From assembly GCF_044596045.1 (NCBI RefSeq), contig NZ_CP138995.1, positions 1,860,001-1,924,000 on the forward strand: 64,000 nt of DNA. The letters run 5' to 3'. Of this stretch, positions 40,013-48,759 are shown in pieces. Under the pieces are notes generated by a model, which was not told the origin of the DNA, did no database searches, and saw nothing but the letters and a program-made list of their open reading frames with translations. Each line of letters starts with the position of its first letter. Within the stretch, counting starts at the first letter, position 1. The translations under genes and the position numbers were made by a program. Origin of the DNA: Flagellimonas sp947499585. Its GTDB lineage: Bacteria > Bacteroidota > Bacteroidia > Flavobacteriales > Flavobacteriaceae.

Positions 40013-41437
40013 TCAGCTGGTCTTAAGATTCATTTTTTTGCCTTTATCTAACATAAACTGATATGCAGCTTCGTATTCATTGGGAATTTCGCCTTCCAAA
40101 ATGGCTTCTTTTATAGCTTCTTTTATGATTCCGATCTCTTTAGATGGTTTAAGGTTGAATACCTGCATAATCTCTTCACCTGAAACTGGTGGTTGAAAAT
40201 TACGGACATGGTCTCTCTCTTCGACCTCCACTATTTTTTTTCGAACAATTTGGAAGTTGTTCTTATACTTTCGTTGTTTTCTTGGGTTTTTTGTAGTGAT
40301 GTCTGCTTCGCACAACGTCATAAGATCTTCTACATACTCTCCAGCATCAAAAACCAAGCGGCGCACCGCAGAATCTGTTATATGGTCTTCAGACAGAACA
40401 ATGGGCCTTGAACTCATCAATACCATTTTTTGAACAAATTTCATTTTATCGTTCAGTGGCATTCTGAGTCTTTTGAAAAGCTTGTAGACCATCTTTGATC
40501 CTACAAATTCATGTGCGTGAAATGTCCATCCAATTTTCTTATGAAAACGTTTGGTAGGTGCTTTTCCAATATCATGTAACAGCGCAGCCCACCTTAACCA
40601 AAGATCATCTGTATTTTCTGAAATATTGTCAACTACTTCCAACGTATGCCAGAAATTATCTTTGTGGCGTTGCCCTTCAATTTCCTCAATGCCCTGTAAA
40701 GCAGTAAGTTCAGGAAGAATGATTGGGAGCAAACCGGTCTGGTGCAACAACTTAAAACCAATGGATGGCTTTTTGCTTAGGATAATCTTATGTAGTTCAT
40801 CTACAATTCTTTCCTTTGAAATAATTTTGATGCGGTCTTTGTTTTCGGTAATGGACTGAAGCGATTTTAACTCAATGGTAAAATCCAATTGGGTGGCAAA
40901 ACGTATGGCACGCATCATCCGTAAAGGATCATCTGAATAGGTTATGCCTGGTTCTAGAGGAGTTCTAATCAGTTTTTTTTTCAAATCTCCAAGCCCGTCA
41001 AAAGGATCTAAAAGCTGCCCATAACTTGATTGATTTAACGAGAAGGCCATGGCATTTATGGTGAAATCCCGTCGATTTTGGTCATCTTCAAGAGATCCAT
41101 CTTCTACAACAGGTTTTCTACTGTCATGATGATAGCTTTCTTTTCTGGCACCCACAAATTCCAATTCCAATTCCTGATACCTAACCATTGCGGTGCCAAA
41201 ATTCTTGAAAATGGAAACTTGAGGCTTTCCTTTTAATTTTGAAGCAACTTTTTTGGCAAGTTCAATACCACTGCCAATGGCAACAATATCAACATCTTTT
41301 GGGGTGCCTCTTTTAAGTAGATAGTCTCTAACGAATCCTCCAATAACAAAAGAATCAGTGTCTAATTCTTGAGAAGTTTCTCCAATGAGTTTAAAAATGG
41401 GATGTTGTATTGCCTCTTTATGGAATTCCTGCGTCAT
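40013..41437 (-). CDS. cca: tRNA nucleotidyltransferase (CCA-adding) with HD domain
   Basis: Adds or repairs the 3' CCA of tRNAs, or only A if the C-adding activity is separate. The 474-aa class II enzyme has the nucleotidyltransferase core with GGFVRD (residues 33-38), the catalytic DVD (48-50) and the RRDFTINAMAFSL motif, the head domain with DDPLRMMRAIRFATQ, and a C-terminal HD domain (ALLHDIGKAPTKRFH near residue 287), a combination usual in Bacteroidota. It lies in the operon 1 nt after tsaC. Confidence 0.94.
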   Translation of the reverse strand: MTQEFHKEAIQHPIFKLIGETSQELDTDSFVIGGFVRDYLLKRGTPKDVDIVAIGSGIELAKKVASKLKGKPQVSIFKNFGTAMVRYQELELEFVGARKESYHHDSRKPVVEDGSLEDDQNRRDFTINAMAFSLNQSSYGQLLDPFDGLGDLKKKLIRTPLEPGITYSDDPLRMMRAIRFATQLDFTIELKSLQSITENKDRIKIISKERIVDELHKIILSKKPSIGFKLLHQTGLLPIILPELTALQGIEEIEGQRHKDNFWHTLEVVDNISENTDDLWLRWAALLHDIGKAPTKRFHKKIGWTFHAHEFVGSKMVYKLFKRLRMPLNDKMKFVQKMVLMSSRPIVLSEDHITDSAVRRLVFDAGEYVEDLMTLCEADITTKNPRKQRKYKNNFQIVRKKIVEVEERDHVRNFQPPVSGEEIMQVFNLKPSKEIGIIKEAIKEAILEGEIPNEYEAAYQFMLDKGKKMNLKTS

Positions 41438-41438
41438 T

Positions 41439-41999
41439 TTATTCCCTGATTACCTTGACCTGGCCATCATTACTAAGCTTAATTATAGATGAAGGGGAAG
41501 GATTTTCGTTTTCTAACTGCAAATTTACCACATAGTCTACTCCTTTTAAAATTTCTGGACTTATCTCTTTAAAATGATTGGGTGTAGGCCGGCCAGAAAT
41601 ATTAGCAGATGTAGATACGATAGGTTTTCCAAATTTATTGATTAGATATTGACAGAACTTATCAGATGCTACCCTAATGGCCAAAGTATTATCTTCTGCA
41701 ATTAGATTTTTGGCAACATCCTTTGGGGAGTCAAAGACTATTGTGGTCGGTTTTTGTGCAAAATCCATGATGTCGTAAGCCACTTCTGGAACTTCTTTTA
41801 CATGACGTTCCAACATAGCCTGATGGGTAACAAGACAGATCAAAGCTTTACTATCAGCTCTTTTTTTTAAATCATATACCTTTTTAACGGCTTCTTCATT
41901 AGTGGCATCGCATCCAATTCCCCATACAGTATCGGTAGGGTAGAGGATTAAATTACCTTCCTTTAGTTCTTTGATACAGTTGTTGATCTCTTCAATCAA
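41439..41999 (-). CDS. tsaC: Threonylcarbamoyl-AMP synthase (short form)
   Basis: Makes threonylcarbamoyl-AMP for t6A37 of tRNAs. The 186-aa YrdC domain has the typical ILYPTDTVWGIGCDATN, KKRADSKALICLV and STSANISGRPTP motifs and lacks the Sua5 domain, so it is the short TsaC/YrdC type. It begins 2 nt after a glycosyltransferase and runs straight into cca, which acts on the same RNA class. Confidence 0.93.
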   Translation of the reverse strand: MIEEINNCIKELKEGNLILYPTDTVWGIGCDATNEEAVKKVYDLKKRADSKALICLVTHQAMLERHVKEVPEVAYDIMDFAQKPTTIVFDSPKDVAKNLIAEDNTLAIRVASDKFCQYLINKFGKPIVSTSANISGRPTPNHFKEISPEILKGVDYVVNLQLENENPSPSSIIKLSNDGQVKVIRE

Positions 42000-42001
42000 T
42001 T

Positions 42002-42820
42002 TTATGTCAATTTAAAGTTAAAGTGGTCATCCAAAGCTTGCCACTGAATTCTGTTTTTATCCTCTGTAATATTGGTTTTTTTCAAGGAGACTTTTTGAGA
42101 GCCCCAAATAGGAATAGGTTCTTTTTCGCTATTTTTTGCTTGAATGGATTTTGTTCCCTTTAATAGTGCCATTGCTTTGAACCATAAATCATCTGCTTTT
42201 GGCGCAAGTTTCATAAATAATGGTTGATCATGAACTTGGTTGTCCAAAGAATTAATAGGGTAGAGAGTACCACCTGCTCCAATAGGCAAAGTGTTGTCTT
42301 CATTTGTACATGGCCCATTTCCTGAACTCCATTTTTTATATGGTAATAATTCCCCATCACTATTATAAGAAATACATCTAGTTTGATTTCCTATGATTTC
42401 TGAGGGATTCTTTTGGTGAACTTCATACAATTTGGAAAGCCAATTTTTTCTGTACATCATATCATCATCACAGGTAACAATAATGGTATTGGGATATATG
42501 TTCAGGGTTTCAACCAGTTTTCTGTGAGAGCTGGTGTATTTTGAAAATTTAATTGAAAATATGGAGCTGGCTAAATTCGAGAGTTTTTTTGGAATTTTAT
42601 CTTCCAAATCCTCGTGTAACCAGAGTACTATTTGATCTGGCAGAACATCCTGATTTAAAAGGCTCCTAATGGTAAGGTCTACAATACCTAGTCTAGACGG
42701 GATTGAAGCCAGTGATACAATTACAGGAATCTGATTTTTTCCTTCTATGAATTTTTTCTTAGATGTATTTGAAAGCTTTATATGATGAAAAAGAGAAACA
42801 GGTATTTCTTTTACCTTCAT
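42002..42820 (-). CDS. Glycosyltransferase-like protein
   Basis: A cytosolic protein of about 272 aa with a GT2-like (GT-A) N-terminal part: VIVSLASIPSRLGIVDLTIR, LNQDVLPDQIVLWLHEDLE and TIIVTCDDDMMYRKNWLSKL with an aspartate-rich DDD motif where the sugar-nucleotide metal would bind. A Lys/Ser-rich leader precedes. The ending ALDDHFNFKLT is unusual. I chose the ATG at 42820 (MKVKEIPVSL); an in-frame ATG at 42841 adds seven residues. It is the first gene of the operon with tsaC, cca and ctaA. The sugar and acceptor are unknown. Confidence 0.78.
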   Translation of the reverse strand: MKVKEIPVSLFHHIKLSNTSKKKFIEGKNQIPVIVSLASIPSRLGIVDLTIRSLLNQDVLPDQIVLWLHEDLEDKIPKKLSNLASSIFSIKFSKYTSSHRKLVETLNIYPNTIIVTCDDDMMYRKNWLSKLYEVHQKNPSEIIGNQTRCISYNSDGELLPYKKWSSGNGPCTNEDNTLPIGAGGTLYPINSLDNQVHDQPLFMKLAPKADDLWFKAMALLKGTKSIQAKNSEKEPIPIWGSQKVSLKKTNITEDKNRIQWQALDDHFNFKLT

Positions 42821-42873
42821 TGGAAGTATTTTAGAATGCAAAATTAAGGATATGTGATAATATTTAATATTTC

Positions 42874-42881
42874 TATTTTTG
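42874..42881 (+). promoter_or_regulatory. -7 box before the GT2 gene
   Basis: TATTTTTG fits TAnnTTTG, but it ends only 3 nt before the ATG at 42884. If real, transcription would start at or near the start codon (a leaderless mRNA) or translation starts further in. Confidence 0.35.
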
Positions 42882-42883
42882 TC

Positions 42884-43720
42884 ATGATGAATAAAGACAA
42901 AGAAGACAATCCTAAAATATCAATTATAGTAAGCACCTATAATTCTGAAGAATGGTTAAAGAAAGTGCTTTGGGGCTTTAATTGTCAAATCTTCAAAAAT
43001 TTTGAAGTTGTAATTGCAGATGATGGATCTGGTCCTAAAACTAAAGAACTCCTAGATGTTATGTCCAAAGAAGTTTTTTATAGAATAATTCACGTTTGGC
43101 AAGAAGATGATGGTTTTCAGAAATCTCGAATACTGAATAAATCTGTTGAAGCGTGCAATGCGGAGTATATTATAATGACGGATGGAGATTGTATACCAAG
43201 AGAGGATTTTACGGAAGTACACTATATAAATAAAGAGAAAGGATATTTTATTTCTGGTGGCTATTATATGCTTCCCATGAATATATCTAAGATGATTACA
43301 TTGGAAGATATTAAACAACAAAATTGCTTTAATATTCAATGGCTAAAGGAAAAAGGTGTTCCAAAGACTTTTAAAAACAATAAGCTTACTGCTAGTGGAA
43401 TGATATCCAAATTGTTGAATACTTTTACACCCACAAATGCAAGTTGGAATGGGCACAATTCTTCAGGTTGGAAAAAAGATATCTTAAATGTAAATGGTTT
43501 TGATGAGAGAATGCAATACGGAGGTCAGGACAGAGAATTGGGTGAGCGTATGTTCAATTTTGGTTTAAAATCAAAGCAATTAAGATATAGTGCTGTTTGT
43601 GTTCATCTTGATCACAAAAGAGGATATAAAACACCAGAATCCATTGCAAAGAATACTGCTATAAGAAGGGAAACAAGAAACAAGAAACTTGTATGGAGTC
43701 ACTATGGCATTACCAAATAA
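42884..43720 (+). CDS. Glycosyltransferase family 2 protein
   Basis: A cytosolic GT-A glycosyltransferase of about 278 aa. It has the GT2 start KISIIVSTYNSEEWLKKVL, the nucleotide-binding ADDGSGPKT and the DxD-like region MTDGDCIPREDF. The C-terminal galactosyltransferase-like block reads NVNGFDERMQYGGQDRELG, with ED/QD acidic residues. It probably builds a surface glycan. I chose the ATG at 42884 (MMNKDKED); a GTG at 42854 is open but adds only a hydrophobic leader. It converges on, and overlaps by 19 bp, the next glycosyltransferase. Confidence 0.85.
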   Translation: MMNKDKEDNPKISIIVSTYNSEEWLKKVLWGFNCQIFKNFEVVIADDGSGPKTKELLDVMSKEVFYRIIHVWQEDDGFQKSRILNKSVEACNAEYIIMTDGDCIPREDFTEVHYINKEKGYFISGGYYMLPMNISKMITLEDIKQQNCFNIQWLKEKGVPKTFKNNKLTASGMISKLLNTFTPTNASWNGHNSSGWKKDILNVNGFDERMQYGGQDRELGERMFNFGLKSKQLRYSAVCVHLDHKRGYKTPESIAKNTAIRRETRNKKLVWSHYGITK

Positions 43721-44505
43721 TAGGTAAGCTCATTTTTCTTTTCCAATCTTTTTAACTCTCTATATCTTTCCAAAACGCCAAGAGCATTCAGATACGAAAT
43801 AGTAATACCTTTTTTGCCATCCAAGAAGCCTAATCTTAGAACATAATGATTAAAGAACTTCCAAATGGGTTTAATTGCCATAGAGATGTAATTGAAGTGC
43901 TTTTCCTTATAAAAAGCCTCTTTAGCTTTTAATTGACCGTAACGAAGCATTTTACCTTTATAGTCTTCGTAATTCTTGTAGCAATAATGAATAAGTTTTT
44001 CTTTAAGAATGCAAGAGTTTCCATTAACCTCCAAGGTTTCATGTACAATCTTTTTATCAGTAAACCTTGCTTTACTCTTTCTAAATAATCTATGGTTTTT
44101 ATCTGTCTGCCAACCACTAAAATTTAGAGGGGTATTTTGAAACATAAACTTACGATAGAACCAGTATGCCTCGCATGCATTGGGATTGTTTATTGTTTCG
44201 GTTATTTCCTTTTGGAGTTTATCTTCAACGACTTCGTCCGCATCTACAAAAAGTACCCAATCATTTGTAGCCTGTTTAAGGGTAAATGATTTTTGCGCTG
44301 TAAAATTCTCAAACGGATTTTGAATTACTTTGACTTTGGGGTGTTTTTGTAAGTATTCGTATGTACCGTCATTACTGAAGGAATCAACAACGATGATTTC
44401 ATCTGCAAATGAAATAGAATTTATACATCTTTCAATGTAACCCATCTCATTGTAAGTTATGATCAACGCGGATAATTTTTGCTTTGGGGTGCTCAATCCA
44501 GCCAT
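43702..44505 (-). CDS. Glycosyltransferase family 2, WaaE/KdtX-like
   Basis: A 267-aa GT2 enzyme of the WaaE/KdtX group that adds glucose or a related sugar to the lipopolysaccharide core. Hallmarks: LSALIITYNEMGYIERCINS, ADEIIVVDSFSNDGT, and WVLFVDADEVVEDKL with a DxD motif, then WQTDKNHRLFRKSKARF. No membrane segment is evident. The acceptor is inferred from relatives. Its 3' end overlaps the convergent GT2 gene by 19 bp. The 267 nt upstream (44506-44772) hold no gene I accept. Confidence 0.85.
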   Translation of the reverse strand: MAGLSTPKQKLSALIITYNEMGYIERCINSISFADEIIVVDSFSNDGTYEYLQKHPKVKVIQNPFENFTAQKSFTLKQATNDWVLFVDADEVVEDKLQKEITETINNPNACEAYWFYRKFMFQNTPLNFSGWQTDKNHRLFRKSKARFTDKKIVHETLEVNGNSCILKEKLIHYCYKNYEDYKGKMLRYGQLKAKEAFYKEKHFNYISMAIKPIWKFFNHYVLRLGFLDGKKGITISYLNALGVLERYRELKRLEKKNELTYYLVMP

Positions 44506-44772
44506 ATTTATTGGTATTGGTATTAGGTGTCCACAAAATTATAACAAAAAAATACAAGGAAAATTGTTTTTAGGTGTAATTTTCTTACACTTTGGAAATT
44601 TTCGAATATCCTTTATTTTTCAGTAAAATTTTAAAAATCTAGGTTGTTGTTGAGTTCAAAAGATGATAAAAAGACAAATGGTTGCTTGGTTTCGAAAGAA
44701 AAATTAAATGATTTCAAACAAAATAATGGACAACTTACCTGAACCAAAAGTAAAAAACACCAAATACGACGA

Positions 44773-45588
44773 CTAAACAGCTACATCATGTTCCCTTAAA
44801 GCATTATTTAATGATGTTTTCTTGTTGGTACTTTCCTTTCGTTTTCCAATAATCAAAGCACAAGGTACTTGAAACTCTCCCGCAGCAAACTTTTTGGTAT
44901 AACTTCCTGGGATGACCACAGATCTTGCTGGAACTATACCTTTTAGTTCCACAGGTTTTTCTCCAGTAACATCAATAATTTTTGTAGATGCTGTTAATAC
45001 CACATTTGCACCTAAAACAGCTTCTTTTTCTACTCGTACCCCTTCTACAACAATACAACGAGAACCAATAAAGGCATTATCCTCAATGATGACTGGAGCA
45101 GCTTGTAAAGGTTCCAGAACACCGCCAATTCCCACACCACCACTCAAATGGACATTTTTACCTATTTGTGCACAACTGCCCACGGTGGCCCAAGTATCCA
45201 CCATAGTGCCTTCATCTACATAGGCGCCAATGTTAACATAGCTTGGCATTAAAATGGTTCCTTTGGAAATATAAGCACCATGTCTGGCAACGGCATGTGG
45301 AACTACACGCACACCTTTTTCTTTATATCCTCTTTTTAATGGAATCTTATCATGGTATTCAAAAATACCAGCTTCCAAAACTTCCATTTTTTGAATTGGA
45401 AAATAGAGAACAACAGCCTTTTTAACCCATTCGTTGATTTGCCAATCATTTTCTTTGGGTTCGGCACATCTTAGTTCACCCAAATCAATTAGATTAATTA
45501 CCTCTCTGATAGCATTTTGGGTTTCTTCTTCTTTTAACAAATCCCTATTGTCCCAAGCATTTTCTATAAGTGCTCTTAGCTGTGTCAT
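44773..45588 (-). CDS. dapD: Tetrahydrodipicolinate N-succinyltransferase
   Basis: Transfers succinyl from succinyl-CoA to tetrahydrodipicolinate in the diaminopimelate/lysine pathway. The 271-aa left-handed beta-helix protein has the DapD pattern: GVRVVPHAVARHGAYIS, the hexapeptide repeat run GAYVDEGTMVDTWATVGSCA and GVGIGGVLEPLQAAPVIIED, and the C-terminal GSYTKKFAAGEFQVPCALII. It trimerises. It uses the succinylase branch with lysA, also here. It is divergent from ruvX with TATCTTTG just upstream. Confidence 0.96.
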   Translation of the reverse strand: MTQLRALIENAWDNRDLLKEEETQNAIREVINLIDLGELRCAEPKENDWQINEWVKKAVVLYFPIQKMEVLEAGIFEYHDKIPLKRGYKEKGVRVVPHAVARHGAYISKGTILMPSYVNIGAYVDEGTMVDTWATVGSCAQIGKNVHLSGGVGIGGVLEPLQAAPVIIEDNAFIGSRCIVVEGVRVEKEAVLGANVVLTASTKIIDVTGEKPVELKGIVPARSVVIPGSYTKKFAAGEFQVPCALIIGKRKESTNKKTSLNNALREHDVAV

Positions 45589-45604
45589 TTTTTTTAAATT
45601 TTGA

Positions 45605-45612
45605 CAAAGATA
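45605..45612 (-). promoter_or_regulatory. -7 box of the dapD promoter
   Basis: TATCTTTG on the minus strand fits TAnnTTTG, 16 nt before the dapD start. No -33 TTG at the right distance. Confidence 0.5.
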
Positions 45613-45665
45613 ATCTGCAGATTAGAATATTACGGCTTATTTTAAAAGCATAACATTTTTAGGTT

Positions 45666-45673
45666 TATTTTTG
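45666..45673 (+). promoter_or_regulatory. -7 box of the ruvX promoter
   Basis: TATTTTTG fits TAnnTTTG, 14 nt before the TTG start codon of ruvX. Confidence 0.5.
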
Positions 45674-45687
45674 CCAAAATTTTAGAC

Positions 45688-46098
45688 TTGGCAAGAATTT
45701 TGGCTTTGGATTATGGAAAAGTAAGAACAGGAGTAGCGGTTACGGACGAACTTCAGTTAATCGCCTCTGGATTAACTACGGTTGAGACAAAAGATTTGAT
45801 TTCTTTCCTTGTTGATTATATTGAAAAAGAAAAGGTTGAAAGCTTTGTGGTGGGACTTCCAAAACAAATGGACAATACACCATCGGAATCCGAAGAATTA
45901 ATACAACCTTTTTTAAAGAAGTTGTCCGCTAAATTTCCGACAATACAAATTGAGCGTCAAGATGAGCGTTTTACCTCCAAAATGGCATTTCAATCCATGT
46001 TGGATAGCGGAATGAAAAAGAAAAAACGACAGAATAAGGCTATTGTTGATGAAATAAGTGCAACACTTATTTTACAGGCATACCTTAATAGAATTTAG
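45688..46098 (+). CDS. ruvX: YqgF/RuvX RNase H-fold resolvase or pre-16S nuclease
   Basis: A 136-aa protein of the YqgF family, in E. coli a pre-16S rRNA nuclease and also proposed as a Holliday junction resolvase. It has the RNase H-like strand LALDYGKVRTGVAVTDELQ, FVVGLPKQMD and the C-terminal DE at KAIVDEISATLILQAYL. It starts at a TTG (45688), the only codon that fits the family's N-terminus (M-A-R-I-L-A). It is followed by def (5 nt). Confidence 0.92.
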   Translation: MARILALDYGKVRTGVAVTDELQLIASGLTTVETKDLISFLVDYIEKEKVESFVVGLPKQMDNTPSESEELIQPFLKKLSAKFPTIQIERQDERFTSKMAFQSMLDSGMKKKKRQNKAIVDEISATLILQAYLNRI

Positions 46099-46103
46099 TT
46101 TTT

Positions 46104-46694
46104 ATGATTTTACCCATAGTTGCATACGGAGAACCTGTTTTACGTAAAGTAGGAAAGGATATTACCAAAGAATATCCCAAGTTGGAAGAGTTGATAACTA
46201 ATATGTGGGAGACCATGTACAATGCTCATGGCGTAGGTTTGGCGGCACCTCAGATAGGGCTGCCCATCCGTTTGTTTTTGGTTGATACAACGCCATTTTC
46301 AGATGATGAGGATTTAAGCAAAGAGGATCAAGAGGCCTTAGAAGGTTTTAAAAAAGTATTTATTAATGCTAAAATTGAAGATGAAACGGGTAACGAATGG
46401 GATTTTAATGAAGGTTGTTTAAGTATTCCAGACATTAGGGAAGATGTAAAGCGTAAACAGGAAATTACCATAAGCTATCTAGACGAAAACTTTAAACCGC
46501 ACACCGAAACGTATGATGGTCTTTTGGCAAGAGTTATTCAGCATGAGTATGACCATATTGAGGGTATTCTTTTTACCGACAAGCTTTCTTCATTGAAAAA
46601 AAGGCTTTTAAAAAGCAGATTGGATAAAATTTCAAAGGGAAAAATTAGTATAGATTACAAAATGCGGTTCCCCAATATCAAAAAAGGGCGTTAA
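46104..46694 (+). CDS. def: Peptide deformylase
   Basis: Iron/zinc hydrolase that removes the formyl group from the N-terminal Met of new proteins. The 196-aa protein carries all three motifs: GVGLAAPQIG, EGCLSIPD with the Cys ligand, and QHEYDHIEG with the two His and the catalytic Glu. It follows ruvX by 5 nt and precedes the DUF5606 gene by 53 nt. Confidence 0.96.
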   Translation: MILPIVAYGEPVLRKVGKDITKEYPKLEELITNMWETMYNAHGVGLAAPQIGLPIRLFLVDTTPFSDDEDLSKEDQEALEGFKKVFINAKIEDETGNEWDFNEGCLSIPDIREDVKRKQEITISYLDENFKPHTETYDGLLARVIQHEYDHIEGILFTDKLSSLKKRLLKSRLDKISKGKISIDYKMRFPNIKKGR

Positions 46695-46720
46695 AAAAAA
46701 CCACGTTTGGGATAAAAGTA

Positions 46721-46728
46721 TAATTTTG
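46721..46728 (+). promoter_or_regulatory. -7 box before the DUF5606 gene
   Basis: TAATTTTG fits TAnnTTTG, 19 nt before the start codon. A TTTG 12 bp upstream is too near to be a standard -33 element. Confidence 0.4.
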
Positions 46729-46747
46729 CGCGCATAAAATAGAAAAG

Positions 46748-47182
46748 ATGGTACTGGACAAGATTTTATCAATTGGTGGTAAACCTGGACTTTTTAAGTT
46801 GTTGACTCAAACAAGGAGTGGTTTTGTTGGAGAATCTCTCTTAGATGGGAAACGAGTAACCGTTGGAATACGCAGCAATGTAAGTGTGTTGTCTGAAATA
46901 GCCATTTACACTCTTGAAGAAGAAGTGCCGCTTAGAGAGGTCTTTCAAAAGATAAAAGAAAAAGAAGGTGGCAAGAAAACCAGCATTAGCCACAAGGTGG
47001 AAAAAATACAACTTGAAGAATACTTCTTTGAAATTCTACCCAATTATGATGAGGATAGAGTATATACCAGTGATATAAAGAAAATTATTCAATGGTATAA
47101 TATTCTAACGGAAAACAAAATCAATGACTTTTCCGATTCTGATGATGAAGAGGTTTTGGTTTCCTCAGATGAGGAAGAATAA
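46748..47182 (+). CDS. DUF5606 family protein
   Basis: A 144-aa cytosolic protein of the DUF5606 family, found across Flavobacteriia next to def and ruvX. The opening DKILSIGGKPGLFKLLTQTR is the family signature, followed by GESLLDGKRVTVGIRSNVSVLS. The C-terminal 20 residues are acidic. No function is known; a link to translation is only suggested by its neighbours. Confidence 0.85.
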   Translation: MVLDKILSIGGKPGLFKLLTQTRSGFVGESLLDGKRVTVGIRSNVSVLSEIAIYTLEEEVPLREVFQKIKEKEGGKKTSISHKVEKIQLEEYFFEILPNYDEDRVYTSDIKKIIQWYNILTENKINDFSDSDDEEVLVSSDEEE

Positions 47183-47185
47183 CCG

Positions 47186-48757
47186 CTATTCCCAATCCAC
47201 CAACTTGGTTGGATAATAATTTACATTCATTCGATTTAAAAAAGGAACTTGTCTGGCGAGACGCTCTCTATAGTCTTCCCAGTTACAATTTTCTAAAGTG
47301 GACCAACCCAATTCAGCATAACCAATTGCTCTTGGAAAAGCCAAATACTCTAGCTCTTCACTATTGGAAATGGTCTCTGACCAAAGAGGAGCTTCAATAC
47401 CTAAAATACTTTCAATAGATAGACCTTCAACATATGTTTCGGGATTCCATTTGTAAGCAACATCAACAGGGATAAGTCCTGCCCAATCTAAACCAAATTT
47501 AGACAATGAATCATATTTCATGTCCAAATAAGTCTTTTCGCCAGGGGATAGAACTATTTTAGAACCATTTTTAGCGGCCTTTAGAGCATTATGAGGTTCA
47601 TTCCATAGTTGGGTAACGGTTGATGCACTTATGTTTCCCTGAGCAATCTCATTCCAGCCCATCATTTGTTTACCATGCTTTTGGACAATCTTTTCGACCT
47701 TTTCAACAAAATGGATATAGTCCCTTTTTTTGGTCACGTGGCTTTCATCTCCACCAATATGAAAATAAGGTCCCGGAGACAGAGAAGCAACCTCTCTGAT
47801 CACATCGTCCAAAAATGAATAGACAGTATCTTTTCTTGCATCAAAAGTGCTGAAACCAACACGGGTACCTGTATAGGCTTTTACTTTTTTACCATTTCCA
47901 TTTAAAATAGGATAGCTTAAAGAGGCTGCATTCGTATGTCCCGGCATATCAATCTCTGGGATAATAGTGATATGTCTTTGGGCAGCGTATTCTACTAGTT
48001 CCGTATAGTCATCTTGTGTGTAATAACCTCCAGTACCTCCACCAACTTCAGTTGCACCACCAATTTGGGTAAGTTTGGGCCAGGATTTTATCTCAATTCG
48101 CCACCCTTGATCATCGGATAGGTGGAGATGCAGAACGTTGTATTTGTAATAAGCTAGTATGTCCATGTACTTTTTTACCTCTTCAACAGTGAAAAAGTGC
48201 CTAGCAACATCTAACATGGCTCCTCTATATTCGAATTTAGGTTCGTCTAATATTTTTCCTGTCGGAATCAGCCATAATGGATGATCTGTGAGCGTGTCGT
48301 TGCTTTTTTCAGGAATAAGCTGTCTTAAGGTCTGTATTCCTCTAAATGCGCCTGCTGCAGTTTTTGCATTTAAAAAAATAGAATCTTTTTTAATATACAA
48401 CTGATAGGATTCCGGAGTTTTTAAATCAACACTATCGGATTGGTTGATGTATATAAACCTTTCTATGGATTCTTCACTATTGCTGGTATTGATTGCAATA
48501 TCCAAATCTGTTTTCAACTTTACTTTTTCTAAGAGAAATTGTCCGACCTGCTCAAAATTAGAATCTGTACCGGAAGTATAAATGACCGTGTTTTTAGATA
48601 AGCCAAATGCACTGTTTGTCGAAACTGTTTTTAACGGCTTTGGGATCAAAGCAGTTTTTGAAAGGTCGGTTTTTGGAAAAATTATTTCTTTCTTTTCTGG
48701 CTGGCAAGCGGCCATGAAGAGAATGGCGGTAAAAATCAATACTATTCTAGATAACAT
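47186..48757 (-). CDS. Beta-N-acetylhexosaminidase, GH20 lipoprotein
   Basis: An exported glycoside hydrolase of 523 aa that removes terminal GlcNAc or GalNAc. Lipobox with Cys18 (FMAACQPEKK). The GH20 N-terminal beta-domain comes first, then the catalytic barrel with FEYRGAMLDVARHFFTVEEV, HLHLSDDQGWRIEIKSWPK, PEIDMPGHTNAA and the Asp-Glu dyad in FHIGGDESHVTKK. The Trp-rich C-terminus closes the site. The next genes in the same direction upstream are an SGNH esterase (2 nt away) and a GH3 enzyme, a small operon for glycan breakdown. No SusC/SusD pair is present. Confidence 0.94.
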   Translation of the reverse strand: MLSRIVLIFTAILFMAACQPEKKEIIFPKTDLSKTALIPKPLKTVSTNSAFGLSKNTVIYTSGTDSNFEQVGQFLLEKVKLKTDLDIAINTSNSEESIERFIYINQSDSVDLKTPESYQLYIKKDSIFLNAKTAAGAFRGIQTLRQLIPEKSNDTLTDHPLWLIPTGKILDEPKFEYRGAMLDVARHFFTVEEVKKYMDILAYYKYNVLHLHLSDDQGWRIEIKSWPKLTQIGGATEVGGGTGGYYTQDDYTELVEYAAQRHITIIPEIDMPGHTNAASLSYPILNGNGKKVKAYTGTRVGFSTFDARKDTVYSFLDDVIREVASLSPGPYFHIGGDESHVTKKRDYIHFVEKVEKIVQKHGKQMMGWNEIAQGNISASTVTQLWNEPHNALKAAKNGSKIVLSPGEKTYLDMKYDSLSKFGLDWAGLIPVDVAYKWNPETYVEGLSIESILGIEAPLWSETISNSEELEYLAFPRAIGYAELGWSTLENCNWEDYRERLARQVPFLNRMNVNYYPTKLVDWE

Positions 48758-48759
48758 GT

